Source: DASRQK01 sp964401685 (GTDB taxonomy: Bacteria; Bacteroidota; Bacteroidia; Sphingobacteriales; Sphingobacteriaceae). From it: a stretch of DNA of 11,030 bases. Shown one piece after another: positions 7,231 through 11,030 of this stretch. A model generated the notes under the pieces. That model did no database searches. It saw nothing but the letters and a program-made list of their open reading frames with translations, and had not been told where the DNA came from. Position 1 is the stretch's first letter. Each line of letters opens with the position of its first letter. The position numbers and the translations under genes were made by a program. Location of the stretch: contig CAYNZH010000050.1 in the NCBI GenBank assembly GCA_964401685.1, positions 1 to 11,030 on the forward strand, written 5' to 3'.

Positions 7231-9639
7231 TTACTCATTCCTCAGCGAATCCACCGGATTGGCCACTGCAGCCCTCAATACATGATACCCTACTGCAACC
7301 AGAGCAATGAGGACTGCGGTCGCGCCGGCTACAGCAAATATCCACCAATTCACTTCGATTCGGTAGGCATAATTTGCTAGCCATTCACTGCCCGCCCACC
7401 ACGCCAAGGGGGAAGCAAGGAGGATGGCGATGCCGACAAGGATCAGGAACTCGGTGGAAAACATCAAGGTGATTCTGGACACACTTGCGCCCAAGATTTT
7501 GCGGACGCCGATCTCTTTGGTGCGTTGAACCGTGGTGAATGCCGCGAGGGCGAACAATCCGAGGCAGGCGAGGACCACAGCAATCCCCGCAAACAACGAG
7601 AATAACCCGCTGATGCGCTGCTCTGCCTGGTAAAGTGCATCAAAATCTTCATCCATGAAATGATAATCAAAAGGGCGGTGTCCGACGCGCGCACTCCAGG
7701 CTGATTCCAGGGATTTGAGTACATCCGCCGTCTGGGAACCATCGATTTTCACAAACATTTGCCGAATGGAATTCTTGTCAAGGAAGATCAGGAGGGGTCC
7801 GATCGGAGTGTGTAGGGATTCAAAATGGAAGTCGCGAACCACTCCCACCACCGTACCCGGAACGCCTCTGTGGATTGTTCGTCCGACTGCTTCCTCTGTG
7901 GTCCAGCCCAGATCACGTACCGCTTTTTCATTTAGCATGAAACTGGCCCGGTAGTTCTCATAATTGTTATCTGTAATCTGCAGCGAAAGATCGCTCTCCA
8001 GGAAGTCTCGGCCAGCGGCCAATTCCATACCCATGGTCTCCAGATAATCGAGATCCACCGGGGTGGCATTCAGGGTCAAGTCCTTTGGACCGCCTTCGCC
8101 GTCCGCACGGATACCGTCCCCCCATCCTATGGATGTTGGATCTTCGTAAGCCCCCGTAATGCTTAGTACACCGGGTGTCCTTTCAAAGGCAGCTTTTAAT
8201 AAATCATACTGTGACCGAGTCTGTGCATCCACTGGTAGTACGACGACCTGTTCCCGGTCATAACCCAGTTCTTTTTTCTGAATAAATGATATTTGTTGCC
8301 CGATAATCAATGTCGCTGCTAGCAGAAAGATAGCTATACTGAACTGGAAGGTAATCAAAGATTTACGTAGCAAACCTCCCGAACTTGAGACTCGCACGCC
8401 GGACTTCAAGATGGCCACGAGATTCGTACTGCTAAGAACTATCGCCGGATAGGAGCCAGCAGTCACCGCAATGAATACAGCCAATACAACGAGACCAATA
8501 AGCACTTGAGGGCTCAACAAGTGGATGAAAGAAAAGTCTCTGCCCGTCAGCTGATTGAATAGGGGAAGAGCAGCAAAGCTCAATGCGAGCGCGATCATCG
8601 CCGCGAGCAGGGCGAGGAGGAGGGATTCGCCTAAAAACTGGCTCCACAGCTGATCTTTGCCTGCGCCCATGACTTTCCTGATACCGATTTCCGTACTTCT
8701 GCGCACGGATTGGGCGGTGGTCATATTGATATAATTCACACAGGCGATCAGCAGAATCATCAAGGCAATCAATCCTAGCGCATAGATATAGGACATATTG
8801 CCATTCGGCACGAAACTATTGGACACGGCTGAATTTAGATGCTGACCAATCAGGGGCTCTAAATGATAGGTCCAATAATCATTGCCATCCGCCGGCATAC
8901 CGATCTCATTCACGCTCACAGCCTTCATGTACTCTTTGATCTGCAGATCCAAAGATCTTAGATCAGAACCCTCATTTAAAAGGAGATAGGTATGGTAATT
9001 AGCCTGTTTCCACTGCTCCTCCTGGGCTGCCGTCAGGGTATTGAAGGAAATCAGCAGGTCGTATTGAACTTGCGAATTGAGCGGGGGAGCGGCCGCGATC
9101 CCCGTGACGGCGTAGGGCTGTTCGCCCCCGTTCAGCCGCAGAAATTGGCCGACCGGATTTTCATCTCCGAAGTATTTTTCCGCAGTTGCGGGCGTTAGAA
9201 CCACCGAATAAGGCTCGGCTAACGCTGTCTCAGGATTGCCCTGCAATAACGGAAAAGAGAACACCTCAAAGAACGGTGCGTCTACATGTAAAACTCCTGA
9301 TTCCTCGAAGGTATGCGTCTCATTTGACACCGAATAGCTATATTTATCCACACGCACAAATTCCTCAATCTGGGGGAACATTCGCTGAAACTGCGGTCCC
9401 ACCTTCGATCCGGTAACATCTGTCTGGACATTTGTCCCTGCAAACTGATATTCCATATATACTTTGGCGATCCGATCTGCATTGTCATGAAAACGGTCAA
9501 AACTCAGTTCGTTCCAGATGTAAAGACCAATCAATAAGCAGGATACGATTCCTGTGGTCAGCCCCAAAAGATTGATGAATGTGTAAAGTTTGTTTTTCCG
9601 GATACTTCGCCACGCGGCCTTTATATAATTTTTTACCAT
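7231..9639 (-). CDS. FtsX/MacB-type ABC transporter permease, first of the array
   Basis: This is an 802-residue permease. I place the start at the ATG at 9639 (MVKNYIKAAWRSIRK), which aligns with the N-termini of the other three. A GTG ten codons upstream (9669) is in frame but adds an unmatched polar stretch. TM1 is near residues 20-42, then NELSFDRFH (43-51). The first periplasmic domain reaches about 280. TM helices lie near 284-304, 339-360, 378-400 and 427-447, with EIGIRKVMGA at 317-326. The second periplasmic domain (about 450-675) has GVVRDFHFESL at 599-609. The last FtsX unit has TMs near 677-700, 730-749 and 764-785, with EIGVRKILGA at 709-718. The tail is AAVANPVDSLRNE. It is the promoter-proximal gene of the array, behind a 151-bp non-coding region with operator-like palindromes. 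It has no ATP-binding domain, and its partner and substrate are unknown. Confidence 0.96.
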   Translation of the reverse strand: MVKNYIKAAWRSIRKNKLYTFINLLGLTTGIVSCLLIGLYIWNELSFDRFHDNADRIAKVYMEYQFAGTNVQTDVTGSKVGPQFQRMFPQIEEFVRVDKYSYSVSNETHTFEESGVLHVDAPFFEVFSFPLLQGNPETALAEPYSVVLTPATAEKYFGDENPVGQFLRLNGGEQPYAVTGIAAAPPLNSQVQYDLLISFNTLTAAQEEQWKQANYHTYLLLNEGSDLRSLDLQIKEYMKAVSVNEIGMPADGNDYWTYHLEPLIGQHLNSAVSNSFVPNGNMSYIYALGLIALMILLIACVNYINMTTAQSVRRSTEIGIRKVMGAGKDQLWSQFLGESLLLALLAAMIALALSFAALPLFNQLTGRDFSFIHLLSPQVLIGLVVLAVFIAVTAGSYPAIVLSSTNLVAILKSGVRVSSSGGLLRKSLITFQFSIAIFLLAATLIIGQQISFIQKKELGYDREQVVVLPVDAQTRSQYDLLKAAFERTPGVLSITGAYEDPTSIGWGDGIRADGEGGPKDLTLNATPVDLDYLETMGMELAAGRDFLESDLSLQITDNNYENYRASFMLNEKAVRDLGWTTEEAVGRTIHRGVPGTVVGVVRDFHFESLHTPIGPLLIFLDKNSIRQMFVKIDGSQTADVLKSLESAWSARVGHRPFDYHFMDEDFDALYQAEQRISGLFSLFAGIAVVLACLGLFALAAFTTVQRTKEIGVRKILGASVSRITLMFSTEFLILVGIAILLASPLAWWAGSEWLANYAYRIEVNWWIFAVAGATAVLIALVAVGYHVLRAAVANPVDSLRNE
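7235..7277. repeat. Related 43-bp block in first permease 3' end
   Basis: This block matches 2394-2436 at 40 of 43 bases and covers the same C-terminal codons (AVANPVDSLR region). The identity is lower and shorter than between the other two copies, so it looks like an older or partly converted version of the same block. Confidence 0.7.
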
Positions 9640-9646
9640 GGTAAAA
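9631..9646. repeat. Perfect 16-bp palindrome over the first permease start codon
   Basis: TTTTACCATGGTAAAA is a perfect palindrome whose centre contains the ATG of the first permease. In the mRNA the TTTTA/TAAAA arms could form a weak A-U stem with CCAUGG in the loop. It could also be a protein-binding site or chance. Confidence 0.4.
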
Positions 9647-9664
9647 TCGGTTTTAGTTTTTATC

Positions 9665-9680
9665 GACACTTACCACGCCA
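9665..9680 (-). promoter_or_regulatory. Weak sigma54-like -24/-12 candidate for the permease array
   Basis: The minus strand reads TGGCGTGGTAAGTGTC. TGGCGTG fits the -24 pattern TGGYRYR, but the -12 block is GTGTC instead of TTGCA, so the critical GC is only GT. If used, transcription would begin near 9654, about 15 nt before the ATG, with the two palindromes at roughly -80 to -116, a usual distance for enhancer-binding activators. The imperfect -12 makes this a suggestion only. Confidence 0.22.
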
Positions 9681-9733
9681 ATTACATATCTGGTTAATTT
9701 TCAGGTTATTGACTTTGCCTATACGTTGCTGTG

Positions 9734-9749
9734 TGTTCAAAATCGAACA
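9734..9749 (-). promoter_or_regulatory. Operator-like palindrome 1 upstream of the permease array
   Basis: The plus strand reads TGTTCAAAATCGAACA, an inverted repeat with TGTTC/GAACA arms, and the flanking bases extend the arms to GTGTTC...GAACAC (9733-9750). It resembles the second site 21 bp away at 13 of 16 positions. It sits about 85-100 bp upstream of the permease start codon, where an activator site would be expected. The binding protein is not known. Confidence 0.55.
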
Positions 9750-9754
9750 CTTTC

Positions 9755-9770
9755 TGTTCGAAAGCGGACA
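9755..9770 (-). promoter_or_regulatory. Operator-like palindrome 2 upstream of the permease array
   Basis: The plus strand reads TGTTCGAAAGCGGACA, an imperfect inverted repeat (TGTTCG against CGGACA, one mismatch in the arms). Its start is 21 bp from that of palindrome 1, two helical turns, so dimers bound at both would lie on the same DNA face. The two share the pattern TGTTCR-AAAN-CGRACA. An overlapping CTTTC-N5-GAAAG inverted repeat (9750-9764) spans the junction between them. Confidence 0.5.
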
Positions 9771-9790
9771 GGAATTGTAGCTTTAATGTC

Positions 9791-10987
9791 TCAATAAAGC
9801 ATCCCGAACATCCAAAGGGGGATTTTGTTGCCTATACCCACTTCGAGATCGTCCGCTGCAATAAAGGCCTGATCGATCCCGGAAAGTTGTTTTCCCCCTT
9901 TGTTTTTTCCTCCGACTTCGATGCTAATTTTTCGATCGATCAGAAAATCTCCCTTAGGAGGTAGAGAAACTTCGTGCTTGGCATTTTTAAGTTGATTGAG
10001 TAGAAATGACTCTCTTAAGCTGCCTCGATTGCATTCTCCGGTAGTTAGGGCATGGTGGAGGTTCGGGTTTTCCAGATAGACTTTATCAGGCTTCTGTAAC
10101 GTGCTGATGCTGGCTCCGGTAGCATGTAATGTATTGATTAACCTGGCTTTTTCCAAATAATGGAGGTACTGGACCACGGTTTGTCTGCTGATTCCTATTT
10201 TGCCACTCAATTTGCTGATATTTGGTTTGAAAGGGACGTTTTCGGCTAAAATTGCCAACAGTTGTATCACTTTATTCGAGTTATTAATATCAAACCCATC
10301 CACAAAGCGAAGTTCTGTTTCGACAATCAATCGAATAACCTGTTCTACACGCATAAAATAAGTGCGCAGATTTTCCTTATAAAAAGGGTAATAACCGTGG
10401 TTGAGGTACGCCTCAAAATATTGCATTGGACGAAATGCTTTCGTCATCTTCAATGCGATCGGGGTGTGATGTTGGAGAATGTCTTCCAAGCAAAGTATTT
10501 CCGCCAAAAAAACACCTTCAAAGCGTAAATACTCCCTGAATGAAAGACCTGATAGTTCGTAAAATACTGCTCGTCGGCTCAGATCGGCTTCTTGCCTGTA
10601 AATGTCGATGACCGACGATCCTGTAAATACGATGTGGAGATCCTTGTAGGTATCATAGATATTCTTGATTTCTCTCGCCCAACCTGGATATTTATGCACT
10701 TCGTCGATGAACAAGATTTTTCCTCCCTTTGATCTAAATGTTTCCACCAGATCAAGAAGGCTATTTGAGGCAAAGTAGATGTCATCCATAGAAATATACA
10801 ACGCCCCTTGATCCGCTGGAAAAGCCAATTGTATGCGTTGGAGGAGTAAGGTTGTTTTTCCCGTCCCTCTTGCACCCAAAATCCCGACCAATCGATCCGT
10901 CCAATCAATCTCGTGGTAGAGTTGCCGAACATGTGTAATATTCGCTTGTTCCGTTAAAAAAGCGGATTTGAGTACGATTTTTTCCAT
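9791..10987 (-). CDS. AAA_14 / DUF4143-family ATPase
   Basis: This is a 398-residue cytoplasmic P-loop protein. I take the ATG at 10987 (MEKIVLKSAF) as the start; an upstream in-frame TTG at 11017 would add ten residues and run through the likely promoter. Walker A is GARGTGKT (38-45), Walker B ILFIDE (91-96), and a sensor-1-like FTGSS follows at 121-125. DLSRRAVFYELSGLSFREYL (135-154) is a hallmark of the AAA_14 family. A winged-helix-like segment (about 255-285, with KLSGKIGISRQTVVQYL) precedes the C-terminal DUF4143 region, where GDFLID (346-351) and IEVGGKNKGGKQ (356-367) resemble a degenerate PD-(D/E)XK nuclease core. The terminus IPLWMFGMLY is typical and shows the protein is full length. 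Family members are widespread in Bacteroidota, often sporadically distributed, and mostly uncharacterised. It is not the NBD of an ABC transporter (no LSGGQ signature), so I see no reason to pair it with the downstream permeases beyond adjacency. Confidence 0.93.
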   Translation of the reverse strand: MEKIVLKSAFLTEQANITHVRQLYHEIDWTDRLVGILGARGTGKTTLLLQRIQLAFPADQGALYISMDDIYFASNSLLDLVETFRSKGGKILFIDEVHKYPGWAREIKNIYDTYKDLHIVFTGSSVIDIYRQEADLSRRAVFYELSGLSFREYLRFEGVFLAEILCLEDILQHHTPIALKMTKAFRPMQYFEAYLNHGYYPFYKENLRTYFMRVEQVIRLIVETELRFVDGFDINNSNKVIQLLAILAENVPFKPNISKLSGKIGISRQTVVQYLHYLEKARLINTLHATGASISTLQKPDKVYLENPNLHHALTTGECNRGSLRESFLLNQLKNAKHEVSLPPKGDFLIDRKISIEVGGKNKGGKQLSGIDQAFIAADDLEVGIGNKIPLWMFGMLY

Positions 10988-11018
10988 TTTGCAAAGTGTT
11001 GTTTGCAAAAATAGCAAA
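10988..11018. promoter_or_regulatory. Cluster of TTTGCAAA palindromes before the ATPase gene
   Basis: Two exact copies of the 8-bp palindrome TTTGCAAA occur at 10988-10995 and 11002-11009, 14 bp apart, and a partial copy ATAGCAAA at 11011-11018. The first abuts the ATG at 10987 and the second overlaps the candidate -7 box, which would suit repressor binding or autoregulation. The function is inferred from position only. Confidence 0.4.
11006..11013 (-). promoter_or_regulatory. Candidate -7 box (TAnnTTTG) of the ATPase gene
   Basis: The minus strand reads TATTTTTG, an exact match to the Bacteroidota -7 consensus TAnnTTTG, ending 18 nt before the ATG at 10987. The matching -33 TTTG would lie about 20 bp further upstream, beyond the window edge, so it cannot be checked. 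Confidence 0.4.
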
Positions 11019-11030
11019 TATTGTTAAGTT

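Larger units (their letters stand above)
9640..9790 (-). promoter_or_regulatory. Intergenic control region of the permease array
   Basis: These 151 bp separate the ATPase stop codon from the first permease start and hold no plausible gene. They contain two operator-like palindromes and a weak sigma54-like sequence, listed separately. I found no good TAnnTTTG -7 box of the Bacteroidota housekeeping type on the minus strand here, and no GC-rich hairpin followed by a T-run that would end the ATPase transcript. Read-through from the ATPase gene is therefore possible. Confidence 0.5.

Noticed and set aside
7045..7380. Plus-strand ORF of 111 codons spanning the first/second permease junction
   Set aside because: It reads through the reverse complement of two real genes and the 12-bp gap, with no recognisable product.
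9640..9669. GTG at 9669 as the start of the first permease, adding ten residues
   Set aside because: The extra residues are polar and have no counterpart in the other permeases, whereas the ATG at 9639 gives the shared M-x-(K/R)-N-x-x-K-(A/T)-A N-terminus. The extension would also overlap the candidate promoter.
9791..10987. The ATPase as the missing nucleotide-binding subunit of the permeases
   Set aside because: It lacks an ABC signature motif (LSGGQ) and has the AAA_14/DUF4143 layout with a winged helix, so it belongs to a different P-loop class.
10988..11017. TTG at 11017 as the start of the ATPase gene
   Set aside because: The ten added residues cross the palindrome cluster and the -7 box. 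The ATG at 10987 begins a normal family N-terminus.

Overview
The window looks like a piece of a Bacteroidota chromosome, most likely from the Cytophagia/Saprospiria side of the phylum. The reasons are a tandem array of very large FtsX/MacB-type permeases ending in the AAVANPVDSLR-type tail, start codons preceded by A/T-rich sequence with no Shine-Dalgarno, a TAnnTTTG-type -7 box, and an AAA_14/DUF4143 ATPase of the kind common in that phylum. The genus cannot be read from this sequence alone.

Every convincing gene is on the minus strand, so transcription runs right to left. At the right edge (10987 to 9791) is a 398-residue ATPase with a clear Walker A and Walker B, a winged-helix segment and a DUF4143-type C-terminus. 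Repeated TTTGCAAA palindromes lie directly in front of it. A 151-bp gap follows (9640-9790). It carries two similar 16-bp imperfect palindromes exactly 21 bp apart and a weak sigma54-like sequence, and it looks like the control region of the permease array.

Four double-MacB permeases then follow head to tail: 9639-7231 (802 aa), 7218-4786 (810 aa), 4744-2390 (784 aa) and 2330 to beyond base 1 (776 codons visible, C-terminus cut by the window edge). The gaps are 12, 41 and 59 bp, so they are probably one operon. Each protein has the same plan: a short cytoplasmic N-terminus, TM1, a periplasmic MacB-type domain, three TM helices with an EIGIRK-like coupling motif, a central TM, a second periplasmic domain, and a C-terminal three-TM FtsX unit. 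The four are strongly diverged from one another. No ABC nucleotide-binding subunit, membrane-fusion protein or TolC homologue is in the window, so any ATPase partner must be encoded elsewhere. The substrate is unknown; efflux, lipoprotein/peptide handling or envelope mechanotransmission are the family precedents.

The most notable points are the paired operator-like palindromes upstream of the array, an exact 67-bp block shared by the 3' ends of two otherwise diverged permease genes (a likely gene-conversion tract), an altered first coupling motif in the left-most permease, and the palindrome cluster over the ATPase promoter. I saw no tRNA, rRNA, CRISPR array or insertion sequence. No stretch over 300 bases lacks a gene.
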